64,000 bases of DNA from a bacterium (GCA_027364575.1 DAHXPC010000004.1:62001-126000); one strand, 5' to 3'. Counted from the first letter of the stretch, positions 16,355-26,647 are shown. Program-made: numbers and translations. Notes: generated by a model from the letters alone, not told the origin.

Positions 16355-16484
16355 ACTAGTCAGAGTCCTTAGTATTGAAAGATAACTTTAATAGTAATTC
16401 GAAATCTATTTTTTGTCACGGTTTGTTTGTTATCGTATTGGCTAAAGACTAAAATAAGCAGACTTCAAAAGGGAGAAGAAACGA

Positions 16485-17015
16485 ATGGGAATATGTAAGT
16501 TTACAAGCTTTGCTTTGATTTTTATCGCTGGCCTGATGGGGGCTCAAGTTCTGAACGCCATGGAAGTAACCGTTAAGCTTACAGATGTTCGGGCAGAAAG
16601 AACCCTAGAAAAAGAGGGTGATGAAATATACTTTAATATTACGCAATATTCTAATCAACATAAGCCCCAGGACCTTAGAATCCCGGTATACCCTTCGCAT
16701 TGGCTTTCAAAGCAGTTATCGAAGGTTAAAAATGTGATATTGTGGCAAGGGACCGTGGAAAAAGGAGAGTCCATTCGGCTCATCCTAAGCTTGTTGGAGC
16801 AAGATTCTCCCCCTTGGGATTTGGATACCATGATTGGCAGTACCGAATTAACCCTAGAAAATCGTCAGGGAAAATTAATTAAAACATGGGGTATCCCCGC
16901 CTTTGAAAAGAGGCAAGAGGCTGAAATGCTAAAACCGTCTGATCCGCAGCGTTATGTGTTCAAAGGGGCCGGATCGCGGTATGATGTGGCTTTTTTGGTA
17001 GAGCAGAAAAAGTAG
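16485..17015 (+). CDS. Secreted or periplasmic hypothetical protein
   Basis: This 176-residue protein has a clear signal peptide (hydrophobic core FALIFIAGLMGAQVL, likely cleaved near LNA-ME). The mature part is predicted mostly beta and contains MEVTVKLTDVRAERTLEKEG and ILWQGTVEKGESIRLILSLLEQD, which read somewhat like a C2- or Ig-like sandwich. I do not recognise a family. A GGGAGAAG ribosome binding site precedes the start. It lies 9 bases upstream of ampD in the same direction, so the two are probably cotranscribed. Confidence 0.65.
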   Translation: MGICKFTSFALIFIAGLMGAQVLNAMEVTVKLTDVRAERTLEKEGDEIYFNITQYSNQHKPQDLRIPVYPSHWLSKQLSKVKNVILWQGTVEKGESIRLILSLLEQDSPPWDLDTMIGSTELTLENRQGKLIKTWGIPAFEKRQEAEMLKPSDPQRYVFKGAGSRYDVAFLVEQKK

Positions 17016-17024
17016 AAAATAGGT

Positions 17025-17576
17025 ATGCGGATTGATATCGAACAGGGCTTATTACTGGATGCTCGTCAAGTTGCCTCCCCAAACCATGATGAGCGGCCTT
17101 TTGGCATGACCATTGATTTATTGGTTGTGCACAATATTAGTTTACCGCCGGCCGTGTTTGGTGGACCTTATATCGATCACTTTTTTACCAATGCACTGGA
17201 TCCATCGCAGCATCCTTATTTTTTGGAAATCGCCTCTTTTAAGGTCTCCAGCCATTGTTTGATTCGGCGAGACGGTGAAATTGTTCAATACGTGCCTTTT
17301 AAGAAGCGTGCTTGGCATGCAGGTGTTTCACAATTTGAGGGACGGGCTGCATGTAATGATTTTTCCATCGGGATCGAATTAGAGGGGACGGATACCCTAC
17401 CATATAGTGAAAACCAGTATAGCGCTTTAGCCAAGTTGACACAGGTGTTGCAACAAGTATATCCGGCGATAACGGCAGATAGAATTGTTGGCCATAGCAC
17501 CATTGCCCCCGGTAGAAAAACCGATCCGGGCAGCGCATTTGATTGGGGCATGTTTACACAGCGTTTACAGCAGTGA
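17025..17576 (+). CDS. ampD: 1,6-anhydro-N-acetylmuramyl-L-alanine amidase
   Basis: This 183-residue cytoplasmic zinc amidase cleaves the stem peptide from anhydromuropeptides during cell-wall recycling. Expected zinc ligands are visible: His36 in VVHNISLPP, and the His and Asp in VGHSTIAPGRKTDPG near the C-terminus. The fold signatures FFTNALDPSQHPYF and CNDFSIGIELEG match AmpD closely. Length is normal. It follows a secreted hypothetical protein and precedes aceE by 49 bases. Confidence 0.95.
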   Translation: MRIDIEQGLLLDARQVASPNHDERPFGMTIDLLVVHNISLPPAVFGGPYIDHFFTNALDPSQHPYFLEIASFKVSSHCLIRRDGEIVQYVPFKKRAWHAGVSQFEGRAACNDFSIGIELEGTDTLPYSENQYSALAKLTQVLQQVYPAITADRIVGHSTIAPGRKTDPGSAFDWGMFTQRLQQ

Positions 17577-17625
17577 TCGCTATTCGTAAATCGCACAAAC
17601 GAAAATTTAAATAGGGTAAAAGATA

Positions 17626-20283
17626 ATGCATGATGTAGATAAAATTGAAACCCAAGAATGGTTAGAAGCCTTAGAGTCTGTTTTAAAAGCAGAAGGGATA
17701 GAACGCGCAGGCTTTATTCTCAAACAATTAATGAGCAAAGCGCGTGAATTAGGATGTTCGGTAGCAGATACCTTACAAAGTGCTTATCTGAACTCTATTC
17801 AAGTAGACCAGGAAGCCAAAATTCCTGGCGATCCTGAAATGGAACGGCGCATTTTATCGCTCATTCGTTGGAATGCCGTTGCCATGGTGGTTCGTGCAGG
17901 CAAGATCGATCCGGATTTAGGCGGGCATATTGGCACATTTGCTTCTAGCGCAACGCTGTATGATGTGGGCTTTAATCATTTTTGGCGAGCCGCTACGGAT
18001 ACGCAAAATGGCGATTTATTATACTTACAAGGTCATACTTCTCCAGGCATGTATGCGCGATCTTTCTTGGAAGGCGAGCTATCTGAAACCCAGCTTACCC
18101 ATTTTCGCCAAGAGGTAGATGGAAAAGGCATTTCCTCTTACCCACATCCTTGGTTAATGCCGCAATATTGGCAATTTCCGACGGTTTCAATGGGATTAGG
18201 GCCTTTGCAAGCCATTTACCAAGCCCGTTTTATGCGCTATTTAGAAGCACGGGGGCTAGAAAAAAATGCATCGCGTAAAGTCTGGTGTTTTTGTGGTGAT
18301 GGCGAGATGGACGAACCTGAATCTTTAGGATCAATTGGGGTGGCAGCGCGTGAACGCTTAGATAATTTGGTGTTTGTCGTAAACTGCAATTTGCAGCGCT
18401 TAGATGGACCGGTGCGTGGCAATGGCAAGATTATTCAGGAATTAGAATCCTTTTTTAAAGGCGCCGGTTGGAATGTCATTAAAGTCGTCTGGGGCGGTTT
18501 ATGGGATAGATTATTGGCCAAAGATAAAAGCGGTATGCTTTTAAAGCGTATGGAAGAAGTGGTTGACGGTGAATACCAAAATTATAAGGCGCGTGGTGGT
18601 GCATACACCCGTGAACATTTCTTTGGAAAATATCCCGAGCTTAAAGCCTTAGTGGCGGATATGAGCGATGATGACATTTGGCATTTAAATCGGGGTGGTC
18701 ACGATCCACAAAAGATCTATGCGGCTTATAAAGCGGCCAGCGATCACAAAGGCCAACCGACCGTTATTTTAGCGAAAACCGTTAAAGCTTATGGATTAGG
18801 GGATGCGGGCGAAGGATTAAACACTGCGCATAATGCGAAAAAAATGTCTACCGAACAATTAAAATATTTTAGGGATCGTTTTGCGATTCCGATTTCAGAT
18901 GAGAAGGTGATAGACGCACCTTTTTATCGCCCAGCGCCGGATAGCCCAGAAATTCAATATCTGATGGCCAGACGCAAAGCATTAGGAGGCACTTTGCCCC
19001 GACGTCGATTAGAAGCCAGTGAAACCATCACGATTCCGCCGCTGTCTATTTTTGAGGCGTTATTAAATGGAACGAATGAACGAAAAATCTCAACGACGAC
19101 GGTTTTTGTAAGACTGCTGACCGCTTTATGTAAAGATAAAGCTATTGGAAACCGAGTGGTTCCGATTGTCCCCGATGAAGCACGGACATTTGGTATGGAA
19201 GGTTTATTTCGCCAATTAGGCATTTATTCGCCTGCGGGACAATTATATGATCCCGTGGATTCCGATCAAGTCATGTATTATAAAGAAGCCAAAGATGGTC
19301 AAATTTTAGAAGAAGGGATCAATGAGGCAGGTGCATTCTGCTCATGGTTAGCCGCAGCAACTGCATATAGTACGCATAATCAAACGATGTTGCCCTTCTA
19401 TATTTATTATTCGATGTTTGGATTTCAGCGCATTGGCGATTTAGCTTGGGCGGCGGGTGATTCACGTGCAAGAGGCTTTTTAATCGGCGGAACCTCTGGT
19501 CGAACCACGTTAAATGGCGAAGGGTTACAACATGAAGATGGTCATAGCCATATTATGGCCAATACCATTCCAAATTGTATTTCTTATGATCCCACTTTTT
19601 CCTATGAGCTCGCGGTGATTATTCATGATGGATTAAGACGTATGGTGGTGGAAAAAGAAAGTGTTTTTTATTACCTAACCGTGATGAATGAAAATTATGA
19701 GCATCCGAGCATGCCAGTCGGTGTGGAAGAAGGCATACTAAAAGGGATGTATCCTTTCAAATTGGCAGAAAAAACCAATAGCAACGTTGCACACGTGCAG
19801 CTGATGGGATCAGGGGCCATTTTACGGGAAGTGATTGAGGCTGCCAAATTGTTAGAACAAGATTTTAATATTTCAGCTGATATTTGGAGTGTGACCAGTT
19901 TTAATCTGTTAGGCAGAGAAGGATTGGATATCGATCGTTGGAATCGTTTCCATCCGTTAGAAAAACCGAAAGTGCCTTATATTACGGAATGCCTAGAAAA
20001 TACGGTAGGGCCGATTATTGTTGCTACCGATTATATGAAGCAATATGCGGATCAAGTGCGTGCTTTTATTCCAAGGCGATATGAAGTGTTAGGCACCGAT
20101 GGATTTGGCCGCAGCGATACGCGGAAAGCATTGCGACAATTTTTCGAAGTGGATCGACATTACGTCGTGGTTGCAGCATTAAAAGCCCTAGCCGATGATG
20201 GGGTGATAGAAAAAACCGTGGTAGAAAAAGCCATTAGGCAATATCACATTAATCCCGATAAGCCAAACCCATTAACGGTCTAA
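17626..20283 (+). CDS. aceE: Pyruvate dehydrogenase E1 component
   Basis: This full-length homodimeric-type E1 (885 residues) decarboxylates pyruvate with thiamine diphosphate and transfers the acetyl group to the lipoyl arm of E2. The ThDP-binding segment CGDGEMDEPES and the following VVNCNLQRLDGPVRGNGK are present, as are the QEGINEAGAFCSW-like and LNGEGLQHEDGHSH segments of the family. It is first in the aceE-aceF-lpd operon. A perfect 8-base hairpin separates it from aceF. Confidence 0.97.
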   Translation: MHDVDKIETQEWLEALESVLKAEGIERAGFILKQLMSKARELGCSVADTLQSAYLNSIQVDQEAKIPGDPEMERRILSLIRWNAVAMVVRAGKIDPDLGGHIGTFASSATLYDVGFNHFWRAATDTQNGDLLYLQGHTSPGMYARSFLEGELSETQLTHFRQEVDGKGISSYPHPWLMPQYWQFPTVSMGLGPLQAIYQARFMRYLEARGLEKNASRKVWCFCGDGEMDEPESLGSIGVAARERLDNLVFVVNCNLQRLDGPVRGNGKIIQELESFFKGAGWNVIKVVWGGLWDRLLAKDKSGMLLKRMEEVVDGEYQNYKARGGAYTREHFFGKYPELKALVADMSDDDIWHLNRGGHDPQKIYAAYKAASDHKGQPTVILAKTVKAYGLGDAGEGLNTAHNAKKMSTEQLKYFRDRFAIPISDEKVIDAPFYRPAPDSPEIQYLMARRKALGGTLPRRRLEASETITIPPLSIFEALLNGTNERKISTTTVFVRLLTALCKDKAIGNRVVPIVPDEARTFGMEGLFRQLGIYSPAGQLYDPVDSDQVMYYKEAKDGQILEEGINEAGAFCSWLAAATAYSTHNQTMLPFYIYYSMFGFQRIGDLAWAAGDSRARGFLIGGTSGRTTLNGEGLQHEDGHSHIMANTIPNCISYDPTFSYELAVIIHDGLRRMVVEKESVFYYLTVMNENYEHPSMPVGVEEGILKGMYPFKLAEKTNSNVAHVQLMGSGAILREVIEAAKLLEQDFNISADIWSVTSFNLLGREGLDIDRWNRFHPLEKPKVPYITECLENTVGPIIVATDYMKQYADQVRAFIPRRYEVLGTDGFGRSDTRKALRQFFEVDRHYVVVAALKALADDGVIEKTVVEKAIRQYHINPDKPNPLTV

Positions 20284-20316
20284 ATTTTTTCCGTGGGCGA
20301 GGTATACAATTGAATG

Positions 20317-20336
20317 CTCACCTCACTAGAGGTGAG
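20317..20336 (+). promoter_or_regulatory. Hairpin between aceE and aceF
   Basis: CTCACCTC, loop ACTA, GAGGTGAG form a perfect 8-base-pair stem in the 71-base gap. No T-run follows, so it is more likely an mRNA-processing or stability element than a terminator. Confidence 0.5.
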
Positions 20337-20354
20337 TAGACGTAAGGATGAATC

Positions 20355-21920
20355 ATGTTAAAAGAAGTTCTAGTTCCCGATATTGGTGATTATGCGAACG
20401 TAGACGTTATAGAGGTTTTAGTGTCGGTAGGCGACACGTTGAAAAAAGACGCCTCTATTCTTACCTTGGAGACGGATAAAGCAACCGTTGAAGTGCCAGC
20501 CCCTTTCGCAGGAATTGTTAAAGAACTTCATGTGAAAGTCGGAGACAAGGTTTCCCAACACAGCTTAATTATCACGCTTGAAGTCGCAGAGGAAACCGCT
20601 ATTGAACCTGTTGTATCAACGGAAAAAGCTGAAAATAAGCAAACAGTGATTGTTAAAGAAATTGTTGTGCCTGACATCGGAGATTATCGTAACGTCGATG
20701 TTATAGAAGTTTTAGTTGCCGTTGGCGATCATTTTCAAAAAGATGCCTCTTTAATTACCTTAGAAACCGATAAAGCAACGGTTGAAGTGCCGGCGCCATT
20801 TTCGGGTGTGGTTAAAAGTATACAGGTTAAGGTGGGTGATAAAGTTTCAGAAGGGCACTTAATCGTAATGGCTGAAACCATTGAAGAGAATGCCCCTAAA
20901 GCGGCAGCACCTGCATCGAATGCAGGGCAGCAGGCATTGGCGGCAGAACCGATTAGCAAGCCGCTGCCAGAAACCCCGAGAGCCCCGACTAACCTTGGCT
21001 ATGTGCATGCAGGCCCTGGGGTCCGGCGTTTTGCCCGGGAATTGGGCGTTGATCTGTCTAAAATCAGAGGCACGGGGCTGAAGGGAAGAATTGTCAAAAT
21101 AGATATACAGGCCTATGTAAAAGCCATTATGGCCGATCGCCAAGGCGGAGGGAATAACAGCGGAATGACCGTTGCCCCTTGGCCACAAGTTGATTTTGCC
21201 AAATTTGGCGAAGTCACCAAAACTTCGCTTTCCCGAATTAAAAAACTGTCCGGCGCCTACTTGCATCGTAATTGGGTAATGGTGCCCCATGTGACGCAAT
21301 TTGATGAGGCGGATATTACCCAGCTTGAAAAATTCCGTAAAGAACAACAGCCAGTGGCAGAAAAACAAGGGGTTAAATTGACTCCCTTGCTCTTTATTAT
21401 GAAAGCGGTTGCAGAAGCCTTACTGGCTTTCCCAACTTTTAATGCCTCTTTAGATGCCAGTGGGACTGAACTGATTTTGAAAAAATATGTTCATATTGGC
21501 ATAGCCGTTGATACTCCGAATGGCTTAATGGTGCCGGTGGTTCGCGACGTCGATAAAAAAGATATATTCCAATTGGCCAAAGAGTTAGGGGAAATAAGCC
21601 TTAAAGCGCGAAACGGACAATTAGCCGCCCAAGATATGCAAGGCAGCTCTTTTAGTATTTCCAGTTTAGGGGGTATTGGTGGTACGGCTTTTACACCTAT
21701 CATTAATGTGCCCGATGTTGCCATTTTAGGGGTTTCAAAATCTCAAATAAAACCCGTCTATACTGAAAGTGAATTTAAGCCGCGTCTTTTATTGCCTTTG
21801 TCATTATCGTATGACCATCGGGTGATTGATGGCGCAGAGGCTGCACGTTTTATTACATTGTTATCCAAGAAATTATCCGATATCACCAGTATCACAACAG
21901 CATCTGCAGAAGGAGTATAG
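20355..21920 (+). CDS. aceF: Pyruvate dehydrogenase E2, dihydrolipoyl acetyltransferase
   Basis: This 521-residue E2 has two lipoyl domains with modifiable lysines in LETDKATVEVP at Lys42 and Lys140. The E1/E3-binding domain is at about 220-255 (PGVRRFARELGVDLSKIRGT), and the C-terminal catalytic domain has His488 and Asp492 in SYDHRVIDG. It forms the core of the complex and passes the acetyl group to CoA. The two lipoyl repeats are also similar at DNA level. A two-base gap separates it from lpd. Confidence 0.97.
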   Translation: MLKEVLVPDIGDYANVDVIEVLVSVGDTLKKDASILTLETDKATVEVPAPFAGIVKELHVKVGDKVSQHSLIITLEVAEETAIEPVVSTEKAENKQTVIVKEIVVPDIGDYRNVDVIEVLVAVGDHFQKDASLITLETDKATVEVPAPFSGVVKSIQVKVGDKVSEGHLIVMAETIEENAPKAAAPASNAGQQALAAEPISKPLPETPRAPTNLGYVHAGPGVRRFARELGVDLSKIRGTGLKGRIVKIDIQAYVKAIMADRQGGGNNSGMTVAPWPQVDFAKFGEVTKTSLSRIKKLSGAYLHRNWVMVPHVTQFDEADITQLEKFRKEQQPVAEKQGVKLTPLLFIMKAVAEALLAFPTFNASLDASGTELILKKYVHIGIAVDTPNGLMVPVVRDVDKKDIFQLAKELGEISLKARNGQLAAQDMQGSSFSISSLGGIGGTAFTPIINVPDVAILGVSKSQIKPVYTESEFKPRLLLPLSLSYDHRVIDGAEAARFITLLSKKLSDITSITTASAEGV

Positions 21921-21922
21921 CG

Positions 21923-23350
21923 GTGGAAAAAATTCAAACAGAGGTTGTGGTTTTAGGTTCAGGTCCGGGTGGCTATACGGCGGCTTTTCGTGCGGCTGAT
22001 CTTGGGAAAAAAGTGGTTTTGGTTGAGCGCCTACAAATCGATGCGGCTTATCGACTAGGCGGGGTTTGTTTAAATGTAGGATGTATCCCTTCCAAAGCCT
22101 TATTACATGCGGCAAAAGTGATTGAAGAAAGCGCAGATTTTAGCAACCATGGCATTCGTTTTGAGTCCCCGACCATTGAATTAGATAAATTAAGAGATTG
22201 GAAAGAAAGTGTGGTTAAGCGTTTAACCCAAGGTCTGACCGGTCTGGCTAAACAAAGAAAAGTACAGCTGGTGTATGGCGAAGGAAAATTTATTTCGCCA
22301 CACGAATTAGCGGTTCAAACGGCAGAAGGTGTTCAAACAATTATGTTTGACAATGCCGTTATTGCGGTTGGATCACGGCCGATACAACTGCCTTTTTTAC
22401 CCGATGATCCGAGAATTATGGACTCGACCGGGGCTTTAGAAATCGCCGACATTCCCCAACGTCTTTTGGTCATTGGCGGTGGTATTATTGGGATGGAAAT
22501 GGCGACGGTCTATCATGCATTAGGCTCTAAAATTACGGTTGTCGAACTGATGGACGGTCTATTAGGCAATGTGGATAAAGATATTGCAGCCCCTTTATTT
22601 AAACGCGTGAAAAAACGCTATGAAAATATTTTATTAGAAACGAAAGTCACACACGTAGAGGCAAAAGCGGATGGGCTTTGGGTCACTTTTGAAGGGAAAA
22701 ATGCACCGAGCCAACCCGAGCGTTTTGATCGGGTTTTATCATCGGTAGGGCGTGTGCCTAATGGAAAATGTATTGATGCTGAAAATGCAGGCCTGCAGGT
22801 AGATGACAGAGGCTTTATTGCGGTTGATACACAACAACGGACAAATATTTCACATATTTTTGCAATTGGGGATGTGACGGGTAATCCTATGTTGGCCCAT
22901 AAAGCAATGCCAGAGGGCCGAATTGCGGCAGAAGTGATTGCGGGTAAAAAACATTTCTTTGAGCCCAAATGCATCCCTTCGGTTGCCTATACCGATCCAG
23001 AAGTAGCTTGGGTGGGTGTGACCGAAAATGAAGCAAAAGCGAATAATCTGAATTACGATAAAGGCATATTTCCGTGGATGGCAAGTGGTCGTTCCTTAAG
23101 CTTAGGTCGAGATGAAGGCTTAACAAAGTTGATTTTTGATAAAAATACTCATCGTATTTTAGGTGCCGGAATTGTCGGCCCCAATGCAGGCGATCTGATT
23201 TCAGAAATTTCATTGGCGATTGAAATGGGCTGTGATGCAGAAGATATTGCCTTAACCATACATCCGCATCCGACCCTTTCTGAAACTATCTGTTTAGCCA
23301 CAGAAGTGTTTGAGGGAACGATTACGGATTTGTATTTACCGAAAAAATAG
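21923..23350 (+). CDS. lpd: Dihydrolipoamide dehydrogenase (E3)
   Basis: This 475-residue FAD enzyme reoxidises the dihydrolipoyl arms of E2 with NAD+. Visible features are the N-terminal FAD motif GSGPGGYTAAFRAADLG, the redox disulfide in GGVCLNVGCIPSK, the central NAD-binding GGGIIGMEMA and the C-terminal catalytic His-Glu in HPHPTLSET. It closes the pyruvate dehydrogenase operon and probably also serves 2-oxoglutarate dehydrogenase and the glycine cleavage system, as in relatives. Confidence 0.97.
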   Translation: MEKIQTEVVVLGSGPGGYTAAFRAADLGKKVVLVERLQIDAAYRLGGVCLNVGCIPSKALLHAAKVIEESADFSNHGIRFESPTIELDKLRDWKESVVKRLTQGLTGLAKQRKVQLVYGEGKFISPHELAVQTAEGVQTIMFDNAVIAVGSRPIQLPFLPDDPRIMDSTGALEIADIPQRLLVIGGGIIGMEMATVYHALGSKITVVELMDGLLGNVDKDIAAPLFKRVKKRYENILLETKVTHVEAKADGLWVTFEGKNAPSQPERFDRVLSSVGRVPNGKCIDAENAGLQVDDRGFIAVDTQQRTNISHIFAIGDVTGNPMLAHKAMPEGRIAAEVIAGKKHFFEPKCIPSVAYTDPEVAWVGVTENEAKANNLNYDKGIFPWMASGRSLSLGRDEGLTKLIFDKNTHRILGAGIVGPNAGDLISEISLAIEMGCDAEDIALTIHPHPTLSETICLATEVFEGTITDLYLPKK

Positions 23351-23445
23351 TTAGGCTATTGCCAATAGCACGGGTCGGGAAGGGATAGAATATCGAGTAG
23401 GCTTTCTATATAATTGCGTTTTACGTAACGTAAATGTAGCACTGT

Positions 23446-24441
23446 ATGGAAAGCCAGATAAAGAATTTAAGCATTTCGACTTTCTCGAAATTTTCTAAGC
23501 AAAAAATAACGGAAGCTAAACGTTTTGTGTCTACCTGTAAACGTTTAGATAGATGCACGCCGATATTTTATTGGAATAGTATTGCCGATAGAAGAAATCC
23601 CGGCATAAACGAAATTCTAATATCCAACCCAGAAAAAGCCATTGTTGCCTATATTGCTTTATATCATTTTGAAGAAAAAGAAGTGGAAATTACCATTGCC
23701 GCCCATCCTGATTATCGAACAACGGCATTGTATGCGTTAATGTGGGATGAAATAAAACGCGCAGTCGGAAAATATCCGATTCCGATTTCCCGATTTACGT
23801 TTACGTGTAATGAAAAACAACCTTTTTTAAAAGAATATTTGATTCAGCTCGGAGCACATTGCTCGCAATATACCTATAAGTTACAGTTGAGTGCAGCAGG
23901 GTTTGCAAAAATACCCATGCAGGGATCTTTACCGATAGATTTGCGCAGTGCAACGGATGAAGACATCCCCGCCTTATTACATTTAGAAAAGGAATGTTTT
24001 CAGATCCCAGAAGCCATTTACACAGAGCATCTATTGCAAAAATTAAAAGATCCGCAAGAAGACATTATCATGGCTGTACAGGGTGATCGGGTGGTGGGAA
24101 AGCTGCATATCCAAACGGACAAAACGCACGTCTTTTTATATGATTTTTGCGTAGATCCGGTTGATCAAGGAAAAGGGATCGGTGGATATCTATTGTATGG
24201 CGTTTTAAAGAAATTTTTTGCACACAATACAAAGAAAGTTTTTATCGATGTTATAAACATTCAAGATTTAAACTGGTACAAAAAATTTCAGTTTACCTGT
24301 GCGCAGATCTATGAACATTGGAAATTGGCGGCAATCAAAAATCCAGTTAAAGAACGTGAAAAACAATTGGATACATTATTGCTCAATTTTCATTCTCCTC
24401 AAGTTCAAGATCAACTGTCTCCCACTTTTTATAAACATTAG
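23446..24441 (+). CDS. GNAT-family acetyltransferase, tandem-domain
   Basis: This is a 331-residue protein. The C-terminal half has a clear GNAT acetyl-CoA-binding motif (CVDPVDQGKGIGGYLLYG, with QGKGIGG at 241-247). The first half (about 40-150) looks like a second, degenerate GNAT domain without the pyrophosphate-binding loop. The substrate cannot be deduced. It stands between lpd and the sodium symporter, 9 bases upstream of the latter, so the two may be cotranscribed. Confidence 0.8.
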   Translation: MESQIKNLSISTFSKFSKQKITEAKRFVSTCKRLDRCTPIFYWNSIADRRNPGINEILISNPEKAIVAYIALYHFEEKEVEITIAAHPDYRTTALYALMWDEIKRAVGKYPIPISRFTFTCNEKQPFLKEYLIQLGAHCSQYTYKLQLSAAGFAKIPMQGSLPIDLRSATDEDIPALLHLEKECFQIPEAIYTEHLLQKLKDPQEDIIMAVQGDRVVGKLHIQTDKTHVFLYDFCVDPVDQGKGIGGYLLYGVLKKFFAHNTKKVFIDVINIQDLNWYKKFQFTCAQIYEHWKLAAIKNPVKEREKQLDTLLLNFHSPQVQDQLSPTFYKH

Positions 24442-24450
24442 GCTTATCTT

Positions 24451-25935
24451 ATGAACTTACCGGCTATTCATCTTTCCAGTGATACTTCATCGCTCGTCGC
24501 CTTTGTGATTTACATGGGCATTGTTATGTTAGTCGGCGTGGTCGCTTTTATGGCCACCCGAAATTTATCAGATTACGTGTTGGGCGGACGTCGTTTAGGG
24601 GGGGCTGTTGCGGCTTTAAGCGCGGGTGCATCCGACATGAGCTCTTGGCTATTAATGGGGTTGCCGGGCGTTATTTATGCTGATGGCCTGCGCCAGATCT
24701 GGGTGTCTATTGGTTTGACGATAGGGGCGTATGCCTGCTGGCGGTTAATTGCTAAGCGTTTACGGATTTATTCTGAAATCGCAAATGATTCGGTGACGGT
24801 TCCGGCTTTTCTCGATAACCGTTTTAGAGATACTTCAAAAAGTATTCGAATGATTGCGGCTTTAGCGACTTTATTATTTTTTGTTTTTTATGTGGCCTCC
24901 GGCTTATATGCCAGTGGGATATTGTTAAGCTTAACCTTTGGATTAGAGTATCAGCAGGCGCTATGGTTAGGCGCTGCCGTTATTATGCTTTATACCTCGA
25001 TTGGGGGGTTTTTGGCTGTGAGCTGGACAGATTTTTTTCAAGGCAATTTAATGCTGGTTTGTTTATTAGTAGCGCCACTGTTTGCGATCCACAGTGTTGG
25101 CGGCTGGGAAATTGGTTTAGCCAAAATCATTCATTTAAAACCTGATTATTTAAGTCTCAGCAAAGACTTGTCTATTTTGAAGGTGATTAGCTTGATGTCT
25201 TGGGGGCTAGGCTATTTTGGGATGCCGCATATTTTAGTTCGATTTATGGCGGTCAAAACCGTCAAGGAAATTCCACTCGCAAGGCGAGTCTGCATTGGCT
25301 GGATGGGCTTATCTTTGATAGGGGCTGTACTGGTGGGTATGGTAGGGGCCATCCATTTTTGTGCATCTCCGTTAGGGAACGCTGAGACGGTCTTCATGGA
25401 ACTGTCTAAAGAGGTCTTTCCCCCTTGGATTATGGGCATTATTTTAGCGGCTATTTTATCTTCGAGTATGTGTGCCATTGATTCGCAAATGTTGGCTGCC
25501 TCTAGTGCATTAACCGAAGATTTTTATCGCACGCTTTTTAGAAAAAAAGCCTCAGAACGTGAATTAATGATGGTTGGGCGAATCACTGTATTACTGATTG
25601 CCATCGTGGCGATTAGTATTGCCAGCAAGCCCAGCCAAAGCATTATGGATTTGGTGGCTTTTGCGTGGGCAGGGCTAGGTGCGACCTTTAGTGCGCCGGT
25701 TGTATTTTCTTTATATTGGAAGCGTGCCACGCGTAATAGTATTGTAGTTGGAATGATAGCGGGCGCGAGTACCGTTATTCTGTGGCGGCACCTTGAGCTG
25801 AGTCATCTGATGTATGAAATTTTACCTGGGGTAATGGTATCCAGTTTTGCATTGGTGATAACGGCACTATGGGATAAAGCGCCCGATATCGCGATTATGC
25901 AGGATTTTAAAAAAGTACAAGATATGGCAGCGTAA
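24451..25935 (+). CDS. putP: Sodium/proline symporter
   Basis: This 494-residue inner-membrane protein of the sodium:solute symporter family has about 13 hydrophobic segments. Signatures shared with PutP are YVLGGRRLGGAVAALSAGAS followed by DMSSWLLMGLPG, SIGGFLAVSWTDFFQG, and AAILSSSMCAIDSQMLAASS. The length is close to PutP of E. coli. Proline uptake is the likely role; other members of the family carry related solutes. No putA is visible nearby. Confidence 0.88.
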   Translation: MNLPAIHLSSDTSSLVAFVIYMGIVMLVGVVAFMATRNLSDYVLGGRRLGGAVAALSAGASDMSSWLLMGLPGVIYADGLRQIWVSIGLTIGAYACWRLIAKRLRIYSEIANDSVTVPAFLDNRFRDTSKSIRMIAALATLLFFVFYVASGLYASGILLSLTFGLEYQQALWLGAAVIMLYTSIGGFLAVSWTDFFQGNLMLVCLLVAPLFAIHSVGGWEIGLAKIIHLKPDYLSLSKDLSILKVISLMSWGLGYFGMPHILVRFMAVKTVKEIPLARRVCIGWMGLSLIGAVLVGMVGAIHFCASPLGNAETVFMELSKEVFPPWIMGIILAAILSSSMCAIDSQMLAASSALTEDFYRTLFRKKASERELMMVGRITVLLIAIVAISIASKPSQSIMDLVAFAWAGLGATFSAPVVFSLYWKRATRNSIVVGMIAGASTVILWRHLELSHLMYEILPGVMVSSFALVITALWDKAPDIAIMQDFKKVQDMAA

Positions 25936-26224
25936 AGTCGCCATAGGATACTGTCATTGTTGCGGAGAAATGTGTGTTTACTGAAACAGAAAAACTTGCT
26001 ACGCATTCCAGCAAAGAAAATTTAAGTAGGCTGCAATTTAATCTGGATATTGCGCAGCGTATTTGCGCGCTTATCTACACTAATACCGATTGCCGCCACC
26101 GCCCAAGCCGCCGTTTCCCCCACTGCGGAATTGTTGCCAGCAAAGACGCCCAATCCTCATTCCCCGTAGATAAAAAATCAGCCCATTAAAGCGTTGAGGG
26201 AACATGCTAGGCGAGTTTGACAAA

Positions 26225-26647
26225 CTATGGCCTTTTTTTGTGCTTTCCTTGACTAGATGCTGGCTTAGGATTGTGTGCAGAATGTCTTTGAGGCGTAGGT
26301 CTTGAGGAAAATTGCATACCCTTACCATTCATTTGCATAGCGTCACTTCTCGCTTGTAGCATACGTTCATGTATTTCGTGTTCTGCTTGGGCGGAGGGAC
26401 TTTGATATTGTTTAAGATCATGACTGAGATTTTTGACGACATTTTCTAGGAAATGGATGGTGCTTTTTAATTTCTTGTGTTCTTCTAGAAAAAATTCATT
26501 AATAATCACAAGCTCATAATTCAAATTTGCATCTTTCTTTGCTTGCAGTAAAGCTTTTGCTAACTCTTTTTCTATTTCAGCTCTGACTGTCGTTTCAAAG
26601 AGAAGCTTAGATTCTAGATCTTTTATAGGCTTGCTTTCGTTAACCAT
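26225..26647 (-). CDS. Small coiled-coil protein of unknown function
   Basis: This is a 140-residue protein preceded by AGGGGAT about 6 bases before ATG 26647. Residues about 10-95 are strongly helical with heptad-like leucines (for example LKSTIHFLENVVKNLSHDL). The last 40 residues are polar and basic, ending in KHKKRP. No signal peptide or membrane segment is seen. It stands alone between putP and ldcA. I recognise no family; such short helical proteins with basic tails are common among candidate effectors but nothing proves that here. Confidence 0.55.
   Translation of the reverse strand: MVNESKPIKDLESKLLFETTVRAEIEKELAKALLQAKKDANLNYELVIINEFFLEEHKKLKSTIHFLENVVKNLSHDLKQYQSPSAQAEHEIHERMLQARSDAMQMNGKGMQFSSRPTPQRHSAHNPKPASSQGKHKKRP

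Noticed and set aside
25974..26328. Short frames on both strands between putP and the coiled-coil gene, including a Gly-rich one on the minus strand
   Set aside because: Neither has a convincing start, ribosome binding site or family; the minus-strand frame also overlaps the end of the coiled-coil gene.
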